The notes under the pieces are model-generated. The model was given only the letters and a program-made list of their open reading frames with translations. It did no database searches and had not been told where the DNA came from. A program made the position numbers and the translations under genes. 64,000 bases of DNA from Mesorhizobium sp. Lineage in GTDB: Bacteria; Pseudomonadota; Alphaproteobacteria; Rhizobiales; Rhizobiaceae. Within the stretch, counting starts at the first letter, position 1; the number at the start of each line of letters is the position of its first letter. Shown piece by piece: positions 8,962-18,346 of this stretch. The stretch lies in assembly GCF_024509055.1 (NCBI RefSeq), contig NZ_JANINM010000520.1, forward strand, positions 19,664 through 83,663, written 5' to 3'.

Positions 8962-9951
8962 TCACTGCTCTTTGATGAAATCGGTATCGAGAATGGTCTT
9001 CGCGTCGATCGTCATCTTGAGCTTGCCGGCCTTGCCCCAGATGTCTTGCGCGAAGTTCACCAGGTCTGACGCCTCGCTCTTCTGCGGCGTGCCGAAGAAC
9101 TCCAGATTGCGGTCGCGGTCGTAGTAGCGAACGCCCTTGGCGCCGGCCGCGAAATCCTCGGGCTTCTCGAGGTAGCCGCCAATGCCCTTGGCCATGATCT
9201 CATAGGCCTTTTCGGGATTGGCCTTGATGTATTCGACCGCCTTGTAATAGCCCTTGATGAGGGCCTTCACATCCTCGGGATGCTTCTCGATCAGGTCGCA
9301 TTTGAGCGCGATCACATCGACGATCAGGCCCGGAGTCGTGGTGGAATCGATCAGCACCTTGCCCTTCCCGCCCTTGCGGACCTCGGTCAGGTGCGGCTCC
9401 CAGGTCACGGCAGCGGGAACCTGGCCGGCGATGAAGGCCGTCGCGGCGTCATCTGCGGTCATGTTGGTGATGGTGACGTCGTTCTCGGTCAGGCCTTCCT
9501 TCTTCAGGAGCACGTTGAACCAGAATTCGGAAATCGAGCCTTCGTTCAAGGCTACCTGCTGGCCCTTCAGGTCCTTGAGCGACTTGACGTCGGCCTGCGT
9601 GACGACGCCATCTCCGCCGTGGCTGTCGTCGAGCGCCAGCACATATTTGAAGCAGAGTTCGTCCGAGCGATATTTCATCAGCTCGTCGACGGTGGAAGCC
9701 GCGCCATCGAGGTCGCCGCCGGCAACCGCGGCCATGTAAAGTGCTGATTCTTCTATGATCTTGAGATCGACATCGACGCCGGCTTCCTTGAAGTAACCGA
9801 GGTCGCGGGCCAGGAACAGCGGCCCGTAGCCAACCCAGGTCGTCATGCCCAGGCGAATGTTGCCCGCGTTCGCGGGCGCGGCAAGCCCCAGGCCAAGCAG
9901 GCCTGCGCTGACCGCGGTCAGCAGGCAATTCCGGAATGTCTTCATTGTCAT
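8962..9951 (-). CDS. ABC transporter substrate-binding protein (NMT1/SsuA-like)
   Basis: A periplasmic binding protein of about 329 residues and the first gene of the three-gene importer. A signal peptide (MKTFRNCLLTAVSAGLLGLG, then a cut after ANA) is followed by IRLGMTTWVGYGPLFLARDLGYF, the typical opening of the nitrate/sulfonate/thiamine-precursor binding family. GGGGA lies upstream; starts at 9951 or 9945 are both plausible. It is divergent from the aldehyde dehydrogenase at 10428. The substrate cannot be told from sequence. Confidence 0.9.
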   Translation of the reverse strand: MTMKTFRNCLLTAVSAGLLGLGLAAPANAGNIRLGMTTWVGYGPLFLARDLGYFKEAGVDVDLKIIEESALYMAAVAGGDLDGAASTVDELMKYRSDELCFKYVLALDDSHGGDGVVTQADVKSLKDLKGQQVALNEGSISEFWFNVLLKKEGLTENDVTITNMTADDAATAFIAGQVPAAVTWEPHLTEVRKGGKGKVLIDSTTTPGLIVDVIALKCDLIEKHPEDVKALIKGYYKAVEYIKANPEKAYEIMAKGIGGYLEKPEDFAAGAKGVRYYDRDRNLEFFGTPQKSEASDLVNFAQDIWGKAGKLKMTIDAKTILDTDFIKEQ

Positions 9952-10427
9952 GGTTCCCCTATCGGTGTTGTTGGCATCGGCCTTGTTCGAGTGGCGTATG
10001 CCAATGGTTTCGGCAGCCGCTCTCTTGTTATGCGTTGCCTCCCAGGCGGGCCTTGCATGTTCTAGGTATAGTAAGAGAGCATCCGGGCCGGATCGCAAAA
10101 AGAAGTCTTTTTCTGTCCTTTGCTTCGCCGAAACCGAAGTGGCGGGCTGCTTCGGCTTAGTTTCCCCATGCGGCGGCAGGCGAGCCATTTCGGGAAGCAA
10201 GGCGACGGTTTGGAACCGGAAGAACGCTGCTCGCGCGGTGCGTCGCACCACCGGTGACGATGGCGACCTTGCAAGCAAGTCTCATATCCGTTCCTCTGTT
10301 GCCGGCAACATCGGGGAAGACGGGCGCATTGCACAGTCCGATTATCTGAACACCCTTTTAGCTTTCCTTGTTTGAGGTCGCCCTCGCCGGGAGTAATAGT
10401 CGCGGCGGAATTCGTAAGGAGGAGATG
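9952..10427. other. Divergent intergenic region
   Basis: A stretch of 476 bp between the ABC binding-protein gene (minus) and an aldehyde dehydrogenase (plus). It includes an A/T-rich palindrome at 10097-10112 and a strong AAGGAGG ribosome-binding site for the plus gene at about 10416. Frames open through it lack any recognisable protein signature. Confidence 0.55.
10097..10112. promoter_or_regulatory. A/T-rich palindrome, possible operator
   Basis: AAAAAGA-AG-TCTTTTT is a perfect 7-bp inverted repeat in otherwise GC-rich DNA between divergent genes. It could be an operator or part of a promoter. There is no second copy to support it. Confidence 0.25.
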
Positions 10428-11924
10428 ATGACGCTGAACTTCGACCCGAGGGCGAAGGCCACGACGCTCTACCATGGCGAATTCCGGCCGATGTTCATCG
10501 GCGGCAAGTGGGTCGCGGCGCAGTCCGGTCAGGAGATGCAGGCGCTCAACCCCGCGACGGGCGAAGTGCTGGCCACCGTGCCGCGCGGTTCGGCCGCCGA
10601 TATCGACGCGGCGGTGGCCGCCGCGCGCGCGGCCTTCGAGGGCCCCTGGTCGAAATTCTCGCCCTACGAGCGGCAATGCGTTCTGCTCAGGATCGCCGAC
10701 CTGTTCGAGACGCATTGGGAAGAGCTCTCCGTTTCCGACACGCTCGATATGGGGCTGCCGATCACGCGCACGCTTGCCAACCGGCGCCGCGTCATAGGCA
10801 TGTTGCGCTTCTATGGCGGCATGGCGACCGCCCTGCATGGCGAGACGATCGACAATTCCATCCCGGGCGAGATCGTGAGCTTCACGCGCCGAGAGCCGGT
10901 CGGTGTCGTCGGTGCGATCATCCCCTGGAATGCCCCGACGGCAGCCTCGATCTGGAAGATCGGACCAGCTTTGGCCACCGGCTGCACCATCGTGCTGAAG
11001 CCCTCGGAGGATGCATCGCTGACGCCGCTCTTGATCGCGCGGCTGATGCAGGAAGCGGGCGTCCCCGACGGCGTCGTCAATATCGTGACCGGCACCGGCG
11101 CCGAGGCCGGCGCGCGGTTGGCCGAACATCCCGATGTCAACAAGATCGTCTTCACCGGCTCGACGCTCACCGGCCAGGCGATCGCGCGGGCCGGCGTGAC
11201 CAATCTCAAGCGCGTTTCGCTGGAGCTCGGCGGCAAGTCGCCGATCATCGTCTGCCGCGACGCCGATATCGACAAGGCCGTGCCGGTCGCGGCGATGGCG
11301 GTGTTCGTGCATTCCGGCCAGATCTGCATTGCCGGCTCGCGCTTGTTCGTGGCGCGCGAAATCCATGACGAGTTCGTACGGCGCGTGGCCGAATTCGCCG
11401 GCGAGCTGCGCATCGGCCACGGCATCGAGGCCGAAACCGAAATCGGGCCGCTGATCAATGCCAGGCAGGCCGGCAAGGTCGAAGGCTACATCAAGGCCGG
11501 CAGCGACGAAGGCGCCGAACTGGTTGCCGGCGGCTCGCGGCTGACGGGTGAGCTATACGACGGCGGCAACTTCATCGCGCCTACTGTCTTCGGCGCGGTG
11601 TCGGATGAGATGACGATTGCGCGGGAAGAGATTTTCGGGCCGGTGATCTCTGCTATGCCTTTCGACACGCTGGACGAGGCGGTCGCGCGGGCCAACGCCA
11701 CGCCCTACGGCCTGGCGGCCGGTATCTTCACCACCAATCTCGGCACGGCGCACAAGCTCGCCCGCCGCGTCAAGGCCGGCTCGGTCTGGGTCAACATGTA
11801 CCACGCCATCGATCCGGCCGTTCCGTTCGGCGGCATGAAGATGTCGGGCTACGGGCGCGAGGGCGGTGTCGAACATCTGCACGAATATCTGGAGACGAAG
11901 GCGGTCTGGATCCAGACCGACTGA
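10428..11924 (+). CDS. Aldehyde dehydrogenase family protein
   Basis: A 498-residue NAD(P)-dependent aldehyde dehydrogenase, complete. It has the NPATGE entry segment, PWNAPTAAS in the cofactor loop, the catalytic Glu in LELGGKSP and the catalytic Cys in HSGQICIAGSR. The C-terminus (PFGGMKMSGYGREGG) is typical. AAGGAGG positions translation at the ATG of 10428 or the one 3 bp earlier. An AraC-type regulator lies downstream on the same strand. Betaine-, phenylacet- or other aldehydes are possible; the sequence does not decide. Confidence 0.93.
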   Translation: MTLNFDPRAKATTLYHGEFRPMFIGGKWVAAQSGQEMQALNPATGEVLATVPRGSAADIDAAVAAARAAFEGPWSKFSPYERQCVLLRIADLFETHWEELSVSDTLDMGLPITRTLANRRRVIGMLRFYGGMATALHGETIDNSIPGEIVSFTRREPVGVVGAIIPWNAPTAASIWKIGPALATGCTIVLKPSEDASLTPLLIARLMQEAGVPDGVVNIVTGTGAEAGARLAEHPDVNKIVFTGSTLTGQAIARAGVTNLKRVSLELGGKSPIIVCRDADIDKAVPVAAMAVFVHSGQICIAGSRLFVAREIHDEFVRRVAEFAGELRIGHGIEAETEIGPLINARQAGKVEGYIKAGSDEGAELVAGGSRLTGELYDGGNFIAPTVFGAVSDEMTIAREEIFGPVISAMPFDTLDEAVARANATPYGLAAGIFTTNLGTAHKLARRVKAGSVWVNMYHAIDPAVPFGGMKMSGYGREGGVEHLHEYLETKAVWIQTD

Positions 11925-12258
11925 GCGCAGACTTAAATCCTGCCTGAACATGCGCCCGATCGCGTTGACGACAATGCGCGCGGCCGTGAGCGCCGTGAGG
12001 CCGCCAATGTCTTCGGGTGTATGGAATTCGATGAGCCTGGCGCGCCGCGGCACTCGCTCGCCGGGCCGGTCGCGGCCGGCCCTCTGTTCACAGCGCTGGC
12101 GATTGCCGCGTCCGCCCCTCACGCCCAATCGAGTGAAATCAGCCCCCAATCCGCCGTTGCGGCAGAGATGGTTAGCATGTTAATTTCAATCCAGGTACAT
12201 CGGTACGCCGTTGCGTCTCAATCCCGCATCAAGACGGGAAACGAAGATGGAGGAGACC
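11925..12258. other. Intergenic region upstream of AraC regulator
   Basis: A 334-bp stretch between the aldehyde dehydrogenase and the AraC gene. Apart from GGAGGA just before 12259 and a small A/T-rich spot near 12175-12190 that may belong to the promoter, I see nothing in it. Confidence 0.5.
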
Positions 12259-13206
12259 ATGCACGCCCATCATGTGAGCATCGCCGACGGCGAGGCCTTC
12301 CTGTCCGCGTCGCGGATGCTGTTCGGTCCGATTACCCAACGTTTCTCGCGCGGCGAGGCGACGTCGCTGCCGAAACTCGTCTCGGTGAACCTCGGCGCCT
12401 GCCGGCTGTCCGAGATCCGGGCGAAATCGCATCTGGTCGTCAACGACCGTGCCTTCTGGCGCAGCTTCGACCCCGACTCGATCAAGATCCTGATGCAGAT
12501 CAGAGGCCGCAGCCGTTTTGAGCAACAACAGGTTGCCGTCGATCTCGGCCCTCGTGCAGCCATCATCTACGATCCGGTGCGCAGCTATTCGCTGCAGAAC
12601 CTGGGCGATGTCGACCAGCTCATCCTGCAGGTGCCGCGCTCGACCTTCGGCGACGAGACGCTCGCCCGTCTCGCGGCACCGGTGCCCTTGCCCGGCCAGG
12701 ACGACAGCCTGACGCATATCGTGTCCGGCCTGATGCAGATGGCCATCGGCGAGGCGCACAAGCTTGACGAAGCTGGCTGCCGTCGCGTCGGCGAGAGCCT
12801 GATCCAGCTCGTCAACGGCCTGATCCAGGCCAAGCCGGTGACGCCCGAATTCCGCCGCTCGCCGCTGGAAGCGCTACGCGAGCGCATCGTCGCCTATATC
12901 GACGCCAACCTGTCTCGGAGCAACCTTTCGGCCGAGGACATTGCCCGCCACATGGGCTGCTCGCGCCGCTACCTGCACCGCGCCTTCGAAGGCGAAGGCA
13001 TGACCCTGGAGCGCTTCGTCTGGGACCGCCGGCTGGAGCGGAGCAAGGAAGAACTGCTCTCGCCGGCGCGAACCTCGGCGTCGATATCGGAAATCGCCTT
13101 TGCCTGCGGGTTTAACTCCAGCGCGCATTTTTCACGGGCGTTCAAGAGCAAGTATGACGTAGCGCCGCGAGAATTGAGGGAGCGCTTGCGCACCGTGGTG
13201 CATTGA
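12259..13206 (+). CDS. AraC family transcriptional regulator (FeaR-like N-domain)
   Basis: A 315-residue regulator. The N-terminal ligand-binding-like domain resembles the AraC_binding_2 type found in FeaR-like activators (RLSEIRAKSHLVVND, then GPRAAIIYDPVRSYSL). The C-terminal double helix-turn-helix runs from about residue 215: LSAEDIARHMGCSRRYLHRAF and ISEIAFACGFNSSAHFSRAFK. GGAGGA at good distance favours the ATG at 12259 over upstream in-frame starts at 12247 and 12211. Likely targets are the neighbouring aldehyde dehydrogenase and the minus-strand SDR/MoaF/LIV block. This is an inference from position. Confidence 0.9.
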   Translation: MHAHHVSIADGEAFLSASRMLFGPITQRFSRGEATSLPKLVSVNLGACRLSEIRAKSHLVVNDRAFWRSFDPDSIKILMQIRGRSRFEQQQVAVDLGPRAAIIYDPVRSYSLQNLGDVDQLILQVPRSTFGDETLARLAAPVPLPGQDDSLTHIVSGLMQMAIGEAHKLDEAGCRRVGESLIQLVNGLIQAKPVTPEFRRSPLEALRERIVAYIDANLSRSNLSAEDIARHMGCSRRYLHRAFEGEGMTLERFVWDRRLERSKEELLSPARTSASISEIAFACGFNSSAHFSRAFKSKYDVAPRELRERLRTVVH

Positions 13207-13260
13207 GGCGTGAGGCCGGTCGATCCGAAATGACCGTGTCGGGGTTCCAGGGTTCTTCAG

Positions 13261-14247
13261 TCAGCTTCTGCCGGGATTCAGGCGCTGCAACGTGCCAAGC
13301 CTGGTCAACCCCTTCGGCAGAAACAGCATCGCCAGGATGATGGTGAGGCCCGATATCACCGGATGGTAGTCCGGCACGACGATACGGGCGAGGTCGAACA
13401 CGGCGTACATCACCAGCGCGCCGAGGATGGGGCCGAGCAGCGTGCCGGTGCCGCCGACTACGGTCATCATCAGCGGCAACAGCATCCAGTCGAGGTCGAA
13501 CACCGAGTCAGGCCCGACATGGAAGATGTAATAAGTGTAGAGGCTGCCGGCGACGCCGGCGATGAAGGCGCTGCCGGCAAAGGCCGCGACCTTGACCTTC
13601 AGCACGTCGATGCCGTTGGCCGAGGCCGCCATCTCATCGTCGCGTACGGCGATCAGCGCCAGGCCGTAGCGCGAGCGCATCAGGGCGCGGATGGCCAAGG
13701 CGGTTGCGACCATCAGGGCGAGCGCGACCCAATAATGGGGGCGCAGCGTGTCGAAGCTGGAGGCCGGCGCGACGATGCCGAAGGCGCTGCCGGTGAAGTC
13801 GCCGCCATTGACGAACAGCACCTTGACGATCTCGCCGAAGCCGAGCGTGCCCAGCGCGAAATAGTCGCCGCGCAGTTTCGACAGCAGCGGCAGGCCGATG
13901 ATGACCGCCGCAATCGCCGCCACAAGGCCGCCGAGCGCCATCGTCACCGGGTCGAAATAGTAGATGTTGGGATGGCTGTCATAGAGCGAGCCCCAGAGAT
14001 AGTTGCCGGTCCACAATATGGCGGTGGTGTAGGCGCCGAGCCCGAAGAAGGCATGGCTGCCGAGGCTGATCTGGCCGCCATAGCCGGCGACCAGGTTCCA
14101 GCTCTGCGCCATGATGGCGTAGAGGAAGACGAAGAACAGGAAGGAGAAATAGTAGGCGTCGACCGCGCCAGGCAGGAACGGCAGCGCGGCGAGTGCCGCA
14201 ACGACGACGATGGCGATCCATTGCAAGGCTCGGCTCATCGGTCTCAT
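13261..14247 (-). CDS. LIV-type ABC transporter permease (LivM-like)
   Basis: A 328-residue inner-membrane permease of the branched-chain amino acid family. It has many hydrophobic segments and the family pattern LVAGYGGQISLGSHAFFGLGAYTTA near residue 55. The cytoplasmic loop is RSRYGLALIAVRDDEMAASANGIDV. The ATG at 14247 overlaps the LivH-like stop by ATGA, showing translational coupling. It is last of the five-gene importer starting at 17866. Confidence 0.93.
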   Translation of the reverse strand: MRPMSRALQWIAIVVVAALAALPFLPGAVDAYYFSFLFFVFLYAIMAQSWNLVAGYGGQISLGSHAFFGLGAYTTAILWTGNYLWGSLYDSHPNIYYFDPVTMALGGLVAAIAAVIIGLPLLSKLRGDYFALGTLGFGEIVKVLFVNGGDFTGSAFGIVAPASSFDTLRPHYWVALALMVATALAIRALMRSRYGLALIAVRDDEMAASANGIDVLKVKVAAFAGSAFIAGVAGSLYTYYIFHVGPDSVFDLDWMLLPLMMTVVGGTGTLLGPILGALVMYAVFDLARIVVPDYHPVISGLTIILAMLFLPKGLTRLGTLQRLNPGRS

Positions 14248-15137
14248 GCCTTCTTGTAGGGCCGGCTGAACAGGCCTTCGGGCTTGAACATCAACACCAG
14301 GAGGAAGACGCCGTAGGCAATGGCGTTCGTCCAGCCGCCCGAGATGAAGAACTGGACATAGGCTTCGATCAGGCCAAGCAGGATGCCGCCGGCAAGCGCT
14401 CCGGCGACATTGCCGATGCCGCCCAGCGCCAGCGCCACCAGCGCCTTCAGGCTGAAGATGAAGCCGGCGAACGGGTTGAACGGGAACGTCGTGGCCACCG
14501 CGACGCCGGCCGCGCCCGCCAGCGCAATGCCGATGGCGAAGGCGATGGCGTTGACGCGGTGCGGGCTGATGCCCATCAGCGTCGCCGCGTCGATGTCCTC
14601 GGAAGCGGCGCGCACCGCCTTGCCGACCAACGTCCTGCGCAGGAACAGCACCACCAGCCCGGTGCCGGCGAGCGCGATCAGGAAGCCCATGCAGCGGGTA
14701 AACGAGGTGCGCACGCCGAGGAGCTCGATGCCGCTCGCCGTATAGGATGTCACCACGCCGGCGGTGTTGCCGCCCCAGATCACCGTCATCAGGTTCTGGA
14801 CCAGGAACATCAGCCCGACGGCGATGAGCAGCGAAACATTTCGGTCTTCCTCGGCGGCGGCCTTGCGGAACAGGCCCTGATAGATCAGCCAGCCGACGAC
14901 AAGCCCGACCGGCACGACGATCAACAGCGACAGGAACGGGTCGATGCCGAGGCCGTAGAACAGGGCGCGGACGAAATAGGCGGCCAGGATGATCATCGCC
15001 CCCTGGGCGAGGAAGATCAGCCGCATGGTGCCGAAGATCAGGCTCAGGCCCACCGCGGCGACGCCATACATGGCGCCGCCGAGCGCGCCGTTGAGCGAGA
15101 GCTGGAGCAGGATGTCGGGCGACGGGAGATTGACCAT
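14244..15137 (-). CDS. LIV-type ABC transporter permease (LivH-like)
   Basis: A 297-residue permease with the LivH opening GAMYGVAAVGLSLIFGTMRLIFLAQG and the loop VRAASEDIDAATLMGISPHRVNA, followed by hydrophobic helices and the terminal LVLMFKPEGLF. It pairs with LivM to form the membrane channel of the importer. Its stop overlaps the start of LivM. Confidence 0.93.
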   Translation of the reverse strand: MVNLPSPDILLQLSLNGALGGAMYGVAAVGLSLIFGTMRLIFLAQGAMIILAAYFVRALFYGLGIDPFLSLLIVVPVGLVVGWLIYQGLFRKAAAEEDRNVSLLIAVGLMFLVQNLMTVIWGGNTAGVVTSYTASGIELLGVRTSFTRCMGFLIALAGTGLVVLFLRRTLVGKAVRAASEDIDAATLMGISPHRVNAIAFAIGIALAGAAGVAVATTFPFNPFAGFIFSLKALVALALGGIGNVAGALAGGILLGLIEAYVQFFISGGWTNAIAYGVFLLVLMFKPEGLFSRPYKKA

Positions 15138-15140
15138 CTT

Positions 15141-15863
15141 CTACTCCAAGACGCCCATATAGGCTTTCTGGATTTCGGGATCGGCGATGAGATCGGCGCC
15201 CGTGCCTTGCATGGCAAGCGAGCCCGTCTGCAGCACGAAGGCGTAGTCGGCGACCTTCAGCGCCTGGTGGATGTTCTGCTCGACCAGAAGGATGGTGACG
15301 CCCTGGCCGTGCAGAGTCTGGATCAGCGAAAACATCTGCTGCACGACGAGCGGACTGAGCCCCAGCGAAGGTTCATCGAGGATCAGCAGCGACGGCTCCG
15401 ACATGGTGGCTCTAGCGATGGCCAGCATCTGCTGCTCGCCGCCGGAGAGCGAGCCGGCCTTCTGATGCGCTCGTTCCTTGAGCCGCGGAAACAGCGTGTA
15501 GGCCTTGTCCAGCAGCTCCTTCGTGCGCGGCCGTGCCTTGGGCTGGAAGGCGCCGAGCTCGAGATTCTCCAGCACCGTCATCTGGCGGAACAGGCCGCGC
15601 CCCTCGGGCACATGGGCGATGCCCATGCGGGCGATCTCCTGTGGCGCCTTGCCGACTAGCGACTGGCCGAGCAGGCGAATGTCACCGCGCTTCGGCTTGA
15701 GCAGCCCGGACACGGTTCTGAGCAGCGTCGTCTTGCCGGCGCCGTTGGCGCCGACGAGCGCGACGATGGTGCCGGAATCGACATGGAGCGAGACGCCCCA
15801 CAGCGCACCGACGTCGCCGTAAGCGACTTCGAGATCGCTTACTTCAAGCAGCCGGTTCGCCAA
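15141..15863 (-). CDS. LIV-type ABC transporter ATP-binding protein (LivF-like), TTG start
   Basis: An ATPase of about 240 residues with Walker A GANGAGKTT, signature LSGGEQQMLAIARA and Walker B LLILDEPSLGLSP. The best start is TTG at 15863 (MANRLLEVSDLEVAYG), which gives the usual LivF length and a 20-bp overlap with the LivG stop. An ATG at 15932 would add an arginine-rich extension lying inside livG and is unlikely. It is coupled to LivG and followed 3 bp later by LivH. Confidence 0.9.
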   Translation of the reverse strand: MANRLLEVSDLEVAYGDVGALWGVSLHVDSGTIVALVGANGAGKTTLLRTVSGLLKPKRGDIRLLGQSLVGKAPQEIARMGIAHVPEGRGLFRQMTVLENLELGAFQPKARPRTKELLDKAYTLFPRLKERAHQKAGSLSGGEQQMLAIARATMSEPSLLILDEPSLGLSPLVVQQMFSLIQTLHGQGVTILLVEQNIHQALKVADYAFVLQTGSLAMQGTGADLIADPEIQKAYMGVLE

Positions 15864-16581
15864 GATAGGCCTCGATGACTTTGCGGTTTTGCGTGACCTC
15901 GCGCGGCGTGCCGTCCGCGATCTTCTCGCCATGGTCGAGCACGATCACGCGGCTGCACACTTTCATGATGGCGTCGACCTTGTGCTCGACCCACAGCATC
16001 GAGATGCCGCGTTCGGCGCGCACCCGGCGGATGACGTCGACCATGCGCTGGATCTCAGTCGGGTTGAGACCGGCCATGGGTTCGTCGAGCAGGAGCAGCG
16101 CCGGATTGGAGGCGATAGCCCGCGCGATCTCCAGCATGCGGCGGTCGGAGAGCGTCATGTGCGCGGTGCGCATGTCGCGCCTTGCCGTGAGGCCGACCAG
16201 TTCCAGAGCGGCGTTGGCCGCCTCGGCCGCGTGCTTGACGCGGCCCCCTGCCCCATAGACGGCGCCAACCATGACGTTCTCGAAGGCGGTCATCGTCAGG
16301 AAGGTACGCACGAGTTGGAACGTTCTGGCGACGCCGAGCCGCGAGATGCGATGCGGCGCTATGCCGGTGATGTCCTGGCCATGGAACAACACCTTTCCTT
16401 CGGTCGGGGCATAGATGGCGGTGATGACATTGAACAGCGTCGATTTGCCGGCCCCGTTCGGACCTATCAGGCCGATCAACTCGTTGGCCCCAACCGCGAT
16501 GTCGATGTTGTTGAGGACGACAAGGCCGCCAAAGCGCTTCTTGACTGCTTCGAGCCGCAACAAGGTCTTGTCAGCCAGCAT
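15844..16581 (-). CDS. LIV-type ABC transporter ATP-binding protein (LivG-like)
   Basis: A 245-residue ATPase. Walker A is GPNGAGKST, Walker B ALLLLDEPMAGLNP, and the LivG hallmark LGVARTFQLVRTF is present. The signature region reads TLSDRRMLEIARA instead of the usual LSxGQ form. I have seen similar shortened signatures described for some LivG relatives, so this is a variant rather than damage. The start is chosen at the ATG of 16581; the upstream frame gives a non-conserved extension. It works with LivF as the ATPase dimer. Confidence 0.92.
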   Translation of the reverse strand: MLADKTLLRLEAVKKRFGGLVVLNNIDIAVGANELIGLIGPNGAGKSTLFNVITAIYAPTEGKVLFHGQDITGIAPHRISRLGVARTFQLVRTFLTMTAFENVMVGAVYGAGGRVKHAAEAANAALELVGLTARRDMRTAHMTLSDRRMLEIARAIASNPALLLLDEPMAGLNPTEIQRMVDVIRRVRAERGISMLWVEHKVDAIMKVCSRVIVLDHGEKIADGTPREVTQNRKVIEAYLGEPAA

Positions 16582-16657
16582 GCTGCTTTCATCTCTCCGG
16601 ATAGGATATCGGGGCGGTCGCACCGCGGCGCCCGCCCCGCCCGCCGCTGCTATTCGT

Positions 16658-17866
16658 TTAGCGCTTGTCCCAGGCAGGAGCCGGCTTGAAGGTCCAGTTG
16701 CCGTTCGGGTAGATCAACTGGTGCTTGCCCTGCCACCATTGCGTGGCAACGCTCGGGATCAGCGCGAAACCGGTGTTGTCGAACTTCAGGTCGCCGACCA
16801 CTGTGTCCTTGAATTCCTGGCCAAAGATCGCGTCATGGATTGCCGATGCATCGGTGCTGCCGGCCTTCTCGATGGCCTGCGCCAGCACCTGCGCGTTGGC
16901 GTAGAAGGCGCCGACGGTGACGGAGTCTTTCTTGAACTCGGCCTCGTAGCGGTCGCCCAGTTCCTTGGCGCCCTTGTAGGGGTAGCTCGCCGACCAGAAG
17001 CCGTCGGTGAGGATGTAGTCGGAGTCCGCGCCGAGCGCTTCGTGGAACTCGCCGGTCCAGGTGCCTTTCCAGCCGTGCAGGTACGGCACGGAGAAGCCGA
17101 GCTCCTTCATCTGCCTGAGCAACGTGACGGTGTCGGCCGGCGAGCCGAAGACCAGCATCGCGTCCACGTCGGCCGCCTTGAGCTTCGTGATCAGCGCTGA
17201 ATAGTCCGTGGCGCCGATCGCCCACGGATCGTCGACGGCGAAGGTATAGCCGTATTTCTTAGCCGCCGCCTCGAAGGCGCCGCCAAAGCCCTTGCCGTCA
17301 GGCGAGTCTTCGGAGACCAGCGCCGGATGCTTCGGCTTCTCGTTGGCCGGCAGCTTGTCCCAGATCTCGAACGGCACCTCCGCGCCGGGACCCGGATGGA
17401 AGAAGAACAGCGCCGAGTATTTCAACTTGAGAGGCTGCCACTCGAACGGAAAGGCCGTCGTGATCATGTAGAACTTCTTGTATTTCTCGGCGACGATGGC
17501 GCCGGCAATGTTCATCGGCCCGGAATGGGTCGACAGCAGCGCATCGACCTTCTGCACCTTGATCAGGTTCTCCAGCGCGGACGCCACCTTGCCTTCGGAG
17601 CTTTCGTCGTCGGCGACCACCAGCCTGACCGGCAGCTTCTTGCCGGCCGACTTCACCATGATGCCGCCGGCCTTGTTGATGTCGGCCACGGCCTGCTCGT
17701 AGGCCCATTTCTGCTCCTTGCCGTCGCCAGCCAGCGGTCCGGTCAGCGAGATCGGCGCGCCGATCACGATCTCGTCGCCCGCGGCATGGGCAACAAGCGT
17801 GCCGCCAAGCCCAAGCGCCGACGACACCAACAGCCCGGCCAGCATTCCCTTCAGACTGATTTCCAT
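16658..17866 (-). CDS. LIV-type ABC transporter substrate-binding protein (LivK-like)
   Basis: A periplasmic binding protein of about 402 residues. The signal peptide MEISLKGMLAGLLVSSALGL with an AHA cut site is followed by EIVIGAPISLTGPLAGDGKEQK, the typical Peripla_BP_6 opening. GGGAGG at 6 bp supports the ATG at 17866; an ATG at 17872 is immediately adjacent to that site. It heads the importer but may be cotranscribed with the upstream NTF2, MoaF and SDR genes. Such proteins bind amino acids, amides, urea or aromatic acids; the ligand is not predictable here. Confidence 0.92.
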   Translation of the reverse strand: MEISLKGMLAGLLVSSALGLGGTLVAHAAGDEIVIGAPISLTGPLAGDGKEQKWAYEQAVADINKAGGIMVKSAGKKLPVRLVVADDESSEGKVASALENLIKVQKVDALLSTHSGPMNIAGAIVAEKYKKFYMITTAFPFEWQPLKLKYSALFFFHPGPGAEVPFEIWDKLPANEKPKHPALVSEDSPDGKGFGGAFEAAAKKYGYTFAVDDPWAIGATDYSALITKLKAADVDAMLVFGSPADTVTLLRQMKELGFSVPYLHGWKGTWTGEFHEALGADSDYILTDGFWSASYPYKGAKELGDRYEAEFKKDSVTVGAFYANAQVLAQAIEKAGSTDASAIHDAIFGQEFKDTVVGDLKFDNTGFALIPSVATQWWQGKHQLIYPNGNWTFKPAPAWDKR

Positions 17867-17936
17867 TTCCATCCTCCCAGTTTTTCTTCGGGCCGATCCT
17901 CCCGAGGCGAGGCCCGCAGGCATTCTCGCCGGCGGG

Positions 17937-18329
17937 TTAGCCCATGGCGGCCGCGACCAGCTTGGTGTCGGTGAACTGTTCGAAACTCACGGCCTTGCCG
18001 TCATGCATTTCCCAGACATGGACGACGCGCGCCGTCATCGCCTTGCCGGTCTTCCTGTGGGTGCCGGAATAGGTGCCGATGCCGACAATGGTGGAGCCGC
18101 CATCGACCAGCTTTTCGAGCGCGAAGGTGTAGCCGTCCCAATCTTCACCGATGCGCTTGAAGACACCGGCAATGACGGCGTCGGGACCGATATAGGTGCC
18201 GGCATAGGGAAATCCGGCCATCTCGGTCCATGCGGTGGAGCCCGTGATCGGCGCCATCATCGCCGTCATATCCTTTGCGTCGGAGCCGGCGTAGTGCGCC
18301 TTGATGGCGTCGTAGTTCCTGTTGCTCAT
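17937..18329 (-). CDS. NTF2/SnoaL-like small protein
   Basis: A 130-residue protein of the nuclear transport factor 2/SnoaL-like fold, indicated by the N-terminal helices, the AMMAPITGSTAWTEMAGFPYAGTYIGPDAV segment and the final HVWEMHDGKAVSFEQFTDT strand pattern. Members are small isomerases, cyclases or binding proteins; no catalytic set can be assigned. GGAG precedes the ATG at 18329. It lies between the MoaF-like gene and the LIV binding protein in the same direction. Confidence 0.8.
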   Translation of the reverse strand: MSNRNYDAIKAHYAGSDAKDMTAMMAPITGSTAWTEMAGFPYAGTYIGPDAVIAGVFKRIGEDWDGYTFALEKLVDGGSTIVGIGTYSGTHRKTGKAMTARVVHVWEMHDGKAVSFEQFTDTKLVAAAMG

Positions 18330-18346
18330 GATGCGGCTCCGCGCGC

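Noticed and set aside
7193..8965. Apparent 590-residue ABC protein
   Set aside because: The N-terminal 300 residues are an out-of-frame reading of the permease gene; the ATPase begins near 8026.
8962..10278. Long N-terminal extension of the NMT1-like binding protein
   Set aside because: It would hide the signal peptide and cover the intergenic region; the start near 9951 restores a normal secreted protein.
14193..15659. 488-codon open frame on the plus strand
   Set aside because: It is antisense to livH/livF, rich in His, Gln, Arg and Asp with no domain; a GC artefact.
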